Positions 47,765 to 54,929 of a stretch of DNA of 64,000 nt are shown here, one piece after another. The notes beneath the pieces were generated by a model that was not told the DNA's origin, did not search any database, and saw nothing but the letters and a program-made list of their open reading frames with translations. Location: NCBI GenBank assembly GCA_016458225.1, contig JAEMGR010000005.1:310001-374000 (forward strand). The letters run 5' to 3'. Origin of the DNA: Myxococcaceae bacterium JPH2 (GTDB taxonomy: Bacteria; Myxococcota; Myxococcia; Myxococcales; Myxococcaceae). Position 1 is the first letter of the stretch. Every line of letters starts with the position of its first letter. Made by a program: the position numbers and the translations under genes.

Positions 47765-47780
47765 GCGCGCGCGAGGCACG

Positions 47781-49130
47781 TCAGCGAAGCTGCTGATCCA
47801 CTCTCTCCCAGTGCTGCCGCACCCACTCGCGCAGGGCCCGCACCTCGTCGTCATGGCCCACGATGTCCGTCCGGTCGCTCCACCGCGGGAACGTGGCATA
47901 GGCCACGCCCCACTTGCCCTCGTCCTTGCGCGCCGCCTCCGCCAGCTCGCTCGCGGCGATGTCCACGAGCCCCAGGACGTTCTCGACCCGAAGGCTTCCG
48001 TGCAGCAACGCGCGGTAGCGCGCGCGCAGGGGGGCGGCGATGTCCGGGGCCGCGAGCATTCGCGCGAAGAGCTGGTTGGGGCCGGAGAAGTCGTCCCACG
48101 CCTCCGCGTCCACGCGGCGCGTGTCCCATTCCTGGCCGAAGCTCGCGTCCATGTCCCAGGGCACGAAGCGCCACTTCCCCTCGGGCCCGGAGTCGCGGAA
48201 GTGGTACGCGTTCTTCGCCACCGAGTCGCGCGCCTGGATGAGCGTGCCGAGGATCCACCAGTCCTCGTAGTCGCGAGACACCAGCCACTCCTCGCGGTGC
48301 GCGACGAAGTCCTCGGGTGACGCATCCGCGACGAACGCCGTGAGCGCCTCGATGTGGGCGAAGGCCGCGTCCCCCTTCTTGGGCTCCCCGTCCTTCTTCT
48401 CGAAGCCCTGGTTCAGCGAGTGCTTGGACCTCCCGCTCTCATCGAGCCGCGAGAAGTTGGCGTTCCAGTCCACGGCCTTGAACAGCTCGCCCTCCGCGTC
48501 CCAGCCTTGCTGGGCCAGGAGGTGCCGGTCGACGTGGTCCACCACGGTGTAGAGCCCCTCGTAGCGGCCATTCACGTAGACGACGGCGCTCGACGCCTGC
48601 ACCTGCGCGTGCTCGGGCGACAGCAGGTTCCACAGCATGAAGGACAGGCGCGTGCGCAGATAGGAGTTGTCATTGAAGGGACTGATGAGGGTCACCTTGT
48701 GGCGCGCCGCATCGAAGGAGTCTCCCTCGAACTCCAGCGTGTAGCTGCGCTTGGGGAACGCCATCGACGTGCTGCCGTGCGCCTTCAGCGACAGCGCATA
48801 GCAGCGCCCCAGGTGATAGAGGCGCGCGGGGTGCTCGTCATCGTCGTCCGGCAGCGAGTCCGGGACGAAGAGGTGGAACACGGGGAGCCCATCCTCCTGC
48901 TGGTCCACGGCGGGATTCACGGAGGGCCGCGCGTCGTAGGCGCTCACGCCTCGCGAGCCGCCGCTGACCACCTCCCACGGGAGGCCCACCGCGGTCGGAG
49001 TCTCGCGCGGTCCCGCGCCGGGACAACCATCAGGCCAGGGGGCGGAACCGTCTCCCGGTGCACACGCGGCCAGCGTCATGCAGGCCATGCCCCACAGCAC
49101 ACCTTCGATGCCCGTTGCAGTTCGCCCCAT
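47781..49130 (-). CDS. CotH-like kinase-family lipoprotein
   Basis: 449 residues. N-terminus with lipobox TLAAC (about residue 23), so a predicted lipoprotein. CotH-family features: FHLFVPDSLPDDDDEHPARL, LKAHGSTSMAFPKRSYTLEF (GxSS/T-FPK-SY motif), YVNGRYEGLYTVVDHVDRH, DYEDWWILGTLIQARDSVAKN, and FVPWDMDASFG with the catalytic-type Asp. CotH of Bacillus is an atypical protein kinase of spore coats; many bacterial homologues are uncharacterised. Here a surface role, possibly in spore or cell envelope, is plausible for a sporulating myxobacterium. ATG 49128-49130 follows GGGAG. It converges on the rtcB-like gene with a 16-bp gap. Confidence 0.88.
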   Translation of the reverse strand: MGRTATGIEGVLWGMACMTLAACAPGDGSAPWPDGCPGAGPRETPTAVGLPWEVVSGGSRGVSAYDARPSVNPAVDQQEDGLPVFHLFVPDSLPDDDDEHPARLYHLGRCYALSLKAHGSTSMAFPKRSYTLEFEGDSFDAARHKVTLISPFNDNSYLRTRLSFMLWNLLSPEHAQVQASSAVVYVNGRYEGLYTVVDHVDRHLLAQQGWDAEGELFKAVDWNANFSRLDESGRSKHSLNQGFEKKDGEPKKGDAAFAHIEALTAFVADASPEDFVAHREEWLVSRDYEDWWILGTLIQARDSVAKNAYHFRDSGPEGKWRFVPWDMDASFGQEWDTRRVDAEAWDDFSGPNQLFARMLAAPDIAAPLRARYRALLHGSLRVENVLGLVDIAASELAEAARKDEGKWGVAYATFPRWSDRTDIVGHDDEVRALREWVRQHWERVDQQLR

Positions 49131-49228
49131 GCTGGCTCCCTCGCAAGGCGCGAACCTACGCACGCCCCCTCGGTCGCGGCAGCGGCACTCCAGGCCGGGG
49201 CCATCCGGACAACACCTGCGACGACGGG

Positions 49229-49888
49229 TCAGCGCAGCGGAGGCAGCAGCTCCAGCAGTCGCAGCAGGTTGGGCTGCAGCTCATCCGGCCCCGCGGCCGT
49301 GAGCTCCTCGACGGAGTGCGTGCCCCACGTCACGGCGTAGGTGCGCAGCCCCGCCGCGCGCCCGGCCCCCAGGTCGAGCGAGGTGTCACCCACCATCCAC
49401 AAGCCGCGGGTGCCCAGCGCGGCAAGCGCGCGGTGAATCACGTCCGGGGCGGGCTTGTGAGGAAAGCCGTCCGTGCCCTGCACGTGGTGCAGGAGCGGCG
49501 ACAGTCCCATCGCCTCCACGAAGCGATGGGCCATGTCGCTGCGCTTGGTGGTCGCGACAGACAACAGATAGCCGCGCTCGCGCAGCACCTGCAGCACCTC
49601 CGTCACGCCCGGGAAGGGCCGTGAGCGTCGGTGGAAGTTGCGCGGATAGTGCTCGCGGTAGGTGACGCACAGCTCCGCCACCCGGTCCGCGGGCGCGAAG
49701 CGCGCATACATCGCCTCGAGCGGATGCCCGATGAGCGCGCGCACCTGCGCATGGGAGGGAGACTCCAGGCCCAGGTGCGTGAAGGCATGGAGGAAGCTGT
49801 CGATGATGTCCGGCAGCGAGTCGACCAGCGTGCCGTCGAGGTCGAAGAGGATTCCACGGGTGTCGGAGACGCTCACCCGGACGTGCAT
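49229..49888 (-). CDS. HAD-superfamily phosphatase (phosphoglycolate-phosphatase-like)
   Basis: 219 residues. HAD motif I RGILFDLDGTLVDS (Asp16 nucleophile, Asp18), a helical cap (about 25-85), motif II VATTKRSDMA, Lys in FPHKPAPDVIHRAL (motif III) and motif IV MVGDTSLDLGAGRAAGL. This is the Gph/PPase-like group; substrates may be phosphoglycolate, pyrophosphate or sugar phosphates. It lies downstream of the AraC regulator on the same strand (27-bp gap); the grouping may be chance. Confidence 0.88.
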   Translation of the reverse strand: MHVRVSVSDTRGILFDLDGTLVDSLPDIIDSFLHAFTHLGLESPSHAQVRALIGHPLEAMYARFAPADRVAELCVTYREHYPRNFHRRSRPFPGVTEVLQVLRERGYLLSVATTKRSDMAHRFVEAMGLSPLLHHVQGTDGFPHKPAPDVIHRALAALGTRGLWMVGDTSLDLGAGRAAGLRTYAVTWGTHSVEELTAAGPDELQPNLLRLLELLPPLR

Positions 49889-49915
49889 ACGCCAATCCAG
49901 CGCGGCTGGGCAGCT

Positions 49916-50908
49916 TCACGCATCCGGGCCAGGAGGCGAAGGGAGCGCACCCGCGGCGCCTCGTCCCCCGCCTTTGCGCGCGGCGCCCGGGGATATCCCA
50001 AGGAAGCGCTTGAAGGCCCGACTGAAGGCCGCCTCGGACTGGTAGCCCATCCGGTTGGCGAGTTCCCCCAGCGAGACGCCGTCCTCCTCCTGCAGCCACG
50101 TGTGCGCGACGTGCATGCGCCAGCGCCCCACGTAATGCATCGCGGGCTCGCCCACGAGTTCGGTGAAGCGCGCCGCGAACGCCGAGCGAGACATGGCGAC
50201 CTCCGCCGCCAGCGACTCGACGGACCAGGGCCGCGCCGGCTCGCGGTGGATGAGCGCCAGCGCGCGGCCAATCTGCGGATCCTGCAACGCGCCCAACCAT
50301 CCCGTTCGCGCCGCGGGGTCCTGCTCCAACCACGCACGAATGGCTTGGATGACCAGGATGTCCGCCAGCCGCGTGATGACGGCCTCGCCCCCGGGACGCA
50401 GCCCGCGCGCCTCGGCCGCCATGAAGCGCAGCGTGCCTCCGAGCCACTCGGCCTGCGACTCGTTCGAGGCGTCCACGCACATGACGCGCGGCAGGAGCTT
50501 GACGAGGTGGCGCGCCGCCGGATGGTCGAAGCGCACCGCGCCGCAGATGAGGTTCGCGGGCGCGCCGCCCTGCCCGTGTCGCAGCACCTCGTAGCGCTCG
50601 CTGAGCAGCTCGCGCGGCAGGTCGAACAGGTTCGCGGCGGGGACGCCCGGCTCGCTCGTCAGCGCGTGCCCCGTTCCGTGCGGCACCAGCGCGAAGTCCC
50701 CCGGCTGCAACAGGCGGGGCTCCAGTCCATCCAGCTCCAGCCAGCACCGGCCCGACGTCACCACATGGAACATCAGGCAGTCGTCCATGGGCGGCAACGC
50801 CAGCCCCCACGGCGCGGTGAACTCGGAGCGGCAATAGAACATGCCGCTCATCCGCAGCAGGTGCAGCGCCTCGCCCACCGGGTCCACCCGAGTCCATGGA
50901 TTCTTCAT
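49916..50908 (-). CDS. AraC-family regulator with cupin-6 sensor domain
   Basis: 330 residues. The N-terminal cupin (about 1-200) is of the AraC_binding_2/cupin_6 type: FYCRSEFTAPWGLALPPMDD, the RCWLELDGLEPRLLQPGDFA strand pair and ALVPHGTGHAL. The C-terminal AraC helix-turn-helix pair (about 225-315) includes PWSVESLAAEVAMSRSAFAA and a GYQSEAAFSRAFKRFLGISP motif. Proteins of this type often control an adjacent small oxidoreductase gene, which fits the divergent NAD(P)-binding gene at 51081. The start is ATG 50906-50908. A 12-5-12 palindrome lies 25-53 bp upstream. Confidence 0.92.
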   Translation of the reverse strand: MKNPWTRVDPVGEALHLLRMSGMFYCRSEFTAPWGLALPPMDDCLMFHVVTSGRCWLELDGLEPRLLQPGDFALVPHGTGHALTSEPGVPAANLFDLPRELLSERYEVLRHGQGGAPANLICGAVRFDHPAARHLVKLLPRVMCVDASNESQAEWLGGTLRFMAAEARGLRPGGEAVITRLADILVIQAIRAWLEQDPAARTGWLGALQDPQIGRALALIHREPARPWSVESLAAEVAMSRSAFAARFTELVGEPAMHYVGRWRMHVAHTWLQEEDGVSLGELANRMGYQSEAAFSRAFKRFLGISPGAARKGGGRGAAGALPSPPGPDA

Positions 50909-50932
50909 GGCCCGAGCATCGGTGTTGCCGCA

Positions 50933-50961
50933 TCGTTCGTCCAGGCGTTCTGGACGAACGA
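50933..50961. promoter_or_regulatory. 12-5-12 palindrome between AraC regulator and oxidoreductase
   Basis: TCGTTCGTCCAG (50933-50944) and CTGGACGAACGA (50950-50961) are exact reverse complements around GCGTT. It lies 25 bp upstream of the AraC-type gene and 120 bp upstream of the oxidoreductase gene. A bidirectional operator is likely; a hairpin in an mRNA leader is also possible. Confidence 0.6.
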
Positions 50962-51080
50962 GCATGAACCAGCGACTTCCAGGCATTGAGAAGCCAGCCC
51001 CAAAAACGCATCTTGGATGGCGTGCAGGGCGAGCCAACCGCGACTCCGCGGCGCTTCTCCTCCCTGCCTTGGAGTCACCA

Positions 51081-51743
51081 ATGAAGGTCCTCGTTCTGGG
51101 TGCCACGGGCGGTTCGGGTCGTGCGGCGGTGGAGCAGCTCCTGTCCGCGGGCCATGAGGTCACGGCGTTCACCCGGCGCGCCGAGCCCACTGAGAACGCG
51201 CGCGAGCGCCTGCACACCTTCGTGGGGGACGTGATGAACCCCGAGGATGTGGAGCGCGCCGTGAAGGGGCAGGACGCGGTCATCATCACGCTGGGCATTC
51301 GCGAGAACCCGCTGCGCGTGCGCTTCTTCGGCGCGGCGCACACGCCCATGGACGTGCGCTCGGCGGGGACTCGGAATGTCGTCTCCGCGATGCGCCAGCA
51401 CGGGGTGCGCAAGCTGGTGGTGCAGACCAGCTACGGCGTGGGCGTGACGCGCCATCGCCTGGGCACCGTGGACGCCCTGTTCTTCAAGCTCCTGCTCAAG
51501 CCGCAGATCGCCGACACGGAGAAGCAGGAGGAGGTGGTCCGTGAGAGCGGGCTCGACTGGGTGATTGCCCAGCCGGTGCACCTGACGGACGCGGCGGAGC
51601 AGCCCATGCCGGCGCTGTCCACGGAGGGAGACACCGAACTCATGAAGGTCTCTCGCAACAGCGTGGGCCGGTTCCTCGCGCACGCGGCGCAGAGCGCGGC
51701 GTTCATTGGCCGGTCCGTGGCCGTCTCCGGCGCCGCGGCCTGA
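51081..51743 (+). CDS. NAD(P)-binding atypical SDR (NmrA/SDR_a5-like)
   Basis: 220 residues. MKVLVLGATGGSGRAAVEQL carries the NAD(P) motif GATGGSG (7-13), then AGHEVTAFTRRAE. Later segments NVVSAMRQHGVRKLVVQTS, GLDWVIAQPVHLTD and SRNSVGRFLAHA fit the NmrA-like/SDR_a5 atypical short-chain group; no YxxxK catalytic pair is evident (SYGVGV at that point), so it may be a redox sensor or reductase. ATG 51081 has GGAG 8 bases upstream. It is divergent from an AraC regulator and followed after 4 bp by the DUF1772 gene, so the two probably form an operon. Confidence 0.88.
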   Translation: MKVLVLGATGGSGRAAVEQLLSAGHEVTAFTRRAEPTENARERLHTFVGDVMNPEDVERAVKGQDAVIITLGIRENPLRVRFFGAAHTPMDVRSAGTRNVVSAMRQHGVRKLVVQTSYGVGVTRHRLGTVDALFFKLLLKPQIADTEKQEEVVRESGLDWVIAQPVHLTDAAEQPMPALSTEGDTELMKVSRNSVGRFLAHAAQSAAFIGRSVAVSGAAA

Positions 51744-51747
51744 GGTC

Positions 51748-52260
51748 ATGAGGTCCCCCATGCTCGACCGCTCCGTCTTCATCGCGAAGCTCTTGGCCGC
51801 CGTTGGCTGCGGCCTCATGGCTGGCGTCTACCTGCCCTTCTCCACCTTCCTCATGCGAGCGCTGACGCGGCTGCCGCCCGCGCAGGGAATGGCGGCGATG
51901 CAGTCCATCAACGCCACCATCGTGAGCGGGGGGCGCCTTCATCCCGCGTTCGCCACGCCCTTCGCCGGAACAGCGCTCCTGTGCGTGGCGCTGATCATCT
52001 ACGCCCTGACGCGAGGTCGGCAGGAGCCCCATGCCCTCCTCCTGCTCGCGGGCGGCGTGCTCTACCTCGTGGGCCACATCGTGGTGACGGGGCTGGGCAA
52101 CGTGCCGCTCAACGAGGCGCTCGCGGTGGTGGACCCCACGAGCACCGAGGGCACTCGGCTCTGGGCGGACTACCAGGTGCGGTGGACGCTGTGGAACACC
52201 GTGCGCACCGTGGCCTGTCTTGCGTCCGCCCTCGCGTTCTCCCTCTCGCTGCGCGCTTGA
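51748..52260 (+). CDS. DUF1772 four-span membrane protein
   Basis: 170 residues with four hydrophobic spans (about 8-30, 68-88, 95-116, 147-165). The pattern LAAVGCGLMAGVYLPFSTFL, an invariant-type MQSINATIV, HPAFATPFAG and VTGLGNVPLNEALA fits DUF1772, a family that includes anthrone oxygenase-like proteins. Its place after a NAD(P)-binding protein under a shared AraC-type regulator suggests a small-molecule redox operon. ATG 51748 is taken; ATG 51760 is possible. Confidence 0.85.
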   Translation: MRSPMLDRSVFIAKLLAAVGCGLMAGVYLPFSTFLMRALTRLPPAQGMAAMQSINATIVSGGRLHPAFATPFAGTALLCVALIIYALTRGRQEPHALLLLAGGVLYLVGHIVVTGLGNVPLNEALAVVDPTSTEGTRLWADYQVRWTLWNTVRTVACLASALAFSLSLRA

Positions 52261-52332
52261 ACAGCTCGCTTGAATTGCATGAAATGCCGAGGTGGCGCGA
52301 ATAGATCGCGCCTTTCCGGAGGAGCGGTCGTC

Positions 52333-52524
52333 ATGCTGAAGCAACTGTGGGTGGGTGCCTCGCTGATGCTGGGCCTGGGGTTGGGCTTCGTCGCGGGAGG
52401 CCAGGAGCCCGCGGCCGCGGGCTGGAAGTGCACCATGAATTCTCAGTGCGACCGCGCCTGCGGCGCACCGCGATGTGGCATCTGCGACTACGAGGGCACG
52501 TGCTGGTGCGGCTGCATGCCGTAG
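52333..52524 (+). CDS. Small secreted cysteine-rich peptide (63 aa)
   Basis: A signal-like N-terminus (LKQLWVGASLMLGLGLGFVA followed by GGQEPAAAG) precedes a 34-residue C-terminal region with eight cysteines: GWKCTMNSQCDRAC, PRCGICDYEGTC and WCGCMP. The cysteine density suggests a disulfide-rich mini-protein exported to the periplasm or medium. ATG 52333 follows GGAGGAG. Function unknown; possibilities include a bacteriocin-like peptide, signal or metal-binding protein. It lies 72 bp after the DUF1772 gene on the same strand. Confidence 0.72.
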   Translation: MLKQLWVGASLMLGLGLGFVAGGQEPAAAGWKCTMNSQCDRACGAPRCGICDYEGTCWCGCMP

Positions 52525-52534
52525 CGGCACGTGA

Positions 52535-53494
52535 CTATCTCGCGGCGGCTCTCCTCTTCCGCCGCTCGAGGGAATGAGCGAAGCCATCGAGCAGGGCCGC
52601 CAGCCCCTGCTCGAACAGCGCATCGAGGTTCAGCGTGTAGCCCTCCGCGGGCAGCTCTCGCAGGAGGGCAGCGAAGGTCGGGAAGCGCCCCGACTCCGCG
52701 ATGGACTTCAACGCGGTCTCCTGGGTCGCGCCCCACTGGTCGTCCGACAGGCCCGTGGCCGCCTCGGCCTGGGCCTCTCGCTCCAGGTTGGCGGCGAGCC
52801 CCTGCATGTGACTGAAGAGCAGCACATGCGCGTCCAACAACGCCGGTCCTTCGAGTCGCAGGGCCTTCAGCGCGCGCAGCGACCACTCCGCATGCGACAG
52901 CAGGCCCGGCAGCGGCAGCGGCCTCGTGAGCGGGCTGAGCTGGGCCAACCACGGGTGACGCCGGAACAGCGACCACAGCGCTCGGCCCGCCAGCTCCAAC
53001 TGCGCGCGCCAGCCCTCGGGTGGAGCCTCGGGGTAGACGTACTCTCCGAACGCGGCGTCGGCCATGAGCAGGACGAGCTCCTCCTTGTCGCGCACGTGGC
53101 GATACGACGACATGGTCGACACCCCGAGCCGTGACGCGACGCCGCGCATGGACAGGGCGGAGAGGCCCTCGGCATCGGCCATCTCGATGGCGACGCGCAC
53201 GAGGCGCTCGCGCGACAGCTCTCGCTCGGGGTCCTCGGGAGGCCGAGGCGGCGGTGGCGGCGCGGGCACTCCGCGCGCGAGCACCACGATTCCGACGCGG
53301 GGCTCGCCACGCACCAACCCTTCCTGGTGCAGGACGTTGAGCGCCTTGGTCGCCGTGGCGAGCGCCACGCGCCACTTGCGAGCAATCTGCCGAGTCGACG
53401 GCAGACGCGCACCTGGCGCGAGGGCTCCGGAGGTGATGCGCCGCCGCAGCTCCTCGGCGATGCGCAGATAGGGAGGCGGCGTGGGCGTGCTCAC
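52535..53494 (-). CDS. GntR-TetR hybrid transcriptional regulator
   Basis: 319 residues from GTG 53492-53494 (MSTPTPPPYLRIAEELRRRI); the GTG at 53500 is an alternative but sits inside the likely ribosome-binding site. Residues about 1-75 are a GntR-type winged helix (SGALAPGARLPSTRQIARKW and LNVLHQEGLVRGEPRVGI). A Pro-rich linker (PAPPPPPRPPEDP) leads to a TetR-type HTH (about 95-140, MADAEGLSALSMRGVASRLG with STMSSYRHVRDKEELV) and a TetR C-terminal ligand/dimer domain (about 145-319). It therefore has two separate DNA-binding modules. It is divergent from an FAD monooxygenase, which it very likely controls, and its own start abuts a palindrome. Confidence 0.93.
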   Translation of the reverse strand: MSTPTPPPYLRIAEELRRRITSGALAPGARLPSTRQIARKWRVALATATKALNVLHQEGLVRGEPRVGIVVLARGVPAPPPPPRPPEDPERELSRERLVRVAIEMADAEGLSALSMRGVASRLGVSTMSSYRHVRDKEELVLLMADAAFGEYVYPEAPPEGWRAQLELAGRALWSLFRRHPWLAQLSPLTRPLPLPGLLSHAEWSLRALKALRLEGPALLDAHVLLFSHMQGLAANLEREAQAEAATGLSDDQWGATQETALKSIAESGRFPTFAALLRELPAEGYTLNLDALFEQGLAALLDGFAHSLERRKRRAAAR

Positions 53495-53506
53495 GGGCAC
53501 CTCGCC

Positions 53507-53564
53507 GCTGTCCTAGGACAGCCGTGCTCGCGCCGCGTCCAGACCATCGCTGTCCTAGGATAGA
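53507..53564. promoter_or_regulatory. Two CTGTCCTAGGACAG operators 42 bp apart
   Basis: GCTGTCCTAGGACAGC (53507-53522) is a perfect 16-base palindrome. A second copy, GCTGTCCTAGGATAGA (53549-53564), matches 14 of 16. Start-to-start spacing is 42 bp, four helical turns. The first copy abuts the regulator start; the second lies 17 bp upstream of the monooxygenase -35. Binding by the adjacent regulator is inferred. Confidence 0.65.
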
Positions 53565-53580
53565 TTCGCGTCCCGGCCAA

Positions 53581-53609
53581 TTGGCACCCCTCCGCGTACG
53601 TCGTACACA
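53581..53609 (+). promoter_or_regulatory. Candidate promoter of the FAD monooxygenase
   Basis: TTGGCA (53581-53586), 17-base spacer, TACACA (53604-53609), with the gene ATG 30 bp further on. The first GTAC-type repeat overlaps the -10. Confidence 0.4.
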
Positions 53610-53628
53610 TCACAGCGTACACCGTACA
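53595..53628. promoter_or_regulatory. CGTAC-NN-CGTACA direct repeats 21 bp apart
   Basis: CGTACGTCGTACA (53595-53607) and CGTACACCGTACA (53616-53628) match except at two central bases. Each contains a GTAC-N3-GTAC dyad. Start-to-start spacing is 21 bp, two helical turns. They overlap the likely -10 and start site of the monooxygenase gene, the place for a repressor. Confidence 0.6.
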
Positions 53629-53638
53629 GGGAGGCGAC

Positions 53639-54766
53639 ATGAAGACCGTACTGATTTCTGGGGCGAGCATCGCGGGGCCCGCGCTGGCGTGGTGGCTCCG
53701 TCACCATGGATTCGAGCCCACCGTGGTCGAGCAGGCCCCCGCGCCGCGACTCGGCGGACAGGCCATCGACATCCGCGGCGTCGCGCTCCAGGTCATCGAG
53801 CGCATGGGGCTCCTGGCCGAGGCCCAGCGGGTCCGCACTCGGATGAAGGGCATGTCCGTGTTGGATCCAGACGGGAACGAGCGGATGCGCACCGAGGAGA
53901 TGACCTTCAGCGCGGGCCAGCTGGACAGCGCGGACCTGGAGGTGCTGCGCGAGGACCTCACGCGCATGCTCCTCGAGCGGACCCAGCCCCAAGTGGAGTA
54001 CCGCTTCGGCGACTCCATCACCTCGCTCAGGCAGGACGCGCGAGGCGTGCACGTCGAGTTCAAGCATGGCCCCCCGCGCGACTTCGACCTCGTGGTGGGC
54101 GCGGATGGCCTGCACTCGAACGTGCGGCGCCATGCCTTCGGCCCCGAGTCACAGTTCGTGCGCCACCTGGGGACGCAGCTCGCCATCTTCCGCGCGGAGA
54201 ACTTCCTGGGCCTGGACCAGTGGCAGGTGTGGATGCGCGATGGCGACGCGGGCTTCGGCATCTATCCCGTGCGGGACAACACCGAGCTGCGCATCACCGT
54301 CGGCTTCGGCGGTGGGGCCCAGGACACGTCCTTGCGCGACCCCGAGGCCCAGAAGCAGCTCGTGGCCGAGCGGCTCGCGCACCTGCGCTGGGAGACGCCT
54401 CGCATCCTCCGCGCCATGTGGGACGCCCCCGACTTCTACTTCGACGCGATGGCCCAGGTGCACCTGGAGCACTGGTCTTCGGGGCGCGTGGCGCTGCTCG
54501 GTGACGCGGCGTGGTGCGCCTCGCCGCTGTCGGGGCAGGGCACCAGCATGGCCCTGGTGGGCGCCTATGTCCTGGCCGAGGAGCTGGCTCGCGCGCAGGG
54601 CGACTTCACCGGCGCATTCCGTCGCTACGAGGAGCGCCTGCGCCCCTTCATCGCGCTCAATCAGGCCCTGGCCACGGAGAACCCGGGCGGCCGGCCCTCG
54701 GAGGAGTCGCTCGCTCGGGCGAAGGACGCCATCTGCCTGGATGCCCCGGCCCCCGCGCCACGGTGA
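53639..54766 (+). CDS. FAD-dependent monooxygenase (TetX/PHBH-like)
   Basis: 375 residues. FAD motif SGASIAGPALAWWLRHHG (7-24, GxSxxG variant), the DG motif DLVVGADGLHSNVRR, and the GD motif GRVALLGDAAWCASPLSGQG of class A flavoprotein hydroxylases. Such enzymes hydroxylate aromatics, tetracyclines or rifamycins with NAD(P)H and O2. Closest in feel to TetX-like and related aromatic hydroxylases; substrate unknown. ATG 53639 follows GGGAGG. Controlled by the divergent GntR-TetR regulator through paired operators, which suggests induction by a substrate or drug. Confidence 0.92.
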   Translation: MKTVLISGASIAGPALAWWLRHHGFEPTVVEQAPAPRLGGQAIDIRGVALQVIERMGLLAEAQRVRTRMKGMSVLDPDGNERMRTEEMTFSAGQLDSADLEVLREDLTRMLLERTQPQVEYRFGDSITSLRQDARGVHVEFKHGPPRDFDLVVGADGLHSNVRRHAFGPESQFVRHLGTQLAIFRAENFLGLDQWQVWMRDGDAGFGIYPVRDNTELRITVGFGGGAQDTSLRDPEAQKQLVAERLAHLRWETPRILRAMWDAPDFYFDAMAQVHLEHWSSGRVALLGDAAWCASPLSGQGTSMALVGAYVLAEELARAQGDFTGAFRRYEERLRPFIALNQALATENPGGRPSEESLARAKDAICLDAPAPAPR

Positions 54767-54929
54767 CGTGTGCCCAGGGCGGGCCAGCGGCCGGCCCATC
54801 GCCCCCATGACTCCACCGACGCGGCACGTGGGAGAGGCTCGCCAGGAGGGGCCAGCCGTCCCTCTCGAAAGCCCCGCCGCGCGACTTTTGTGCTCTCCGC
54901 CCCGGCGCCCGCGTGATTAGGGTTCGGGC

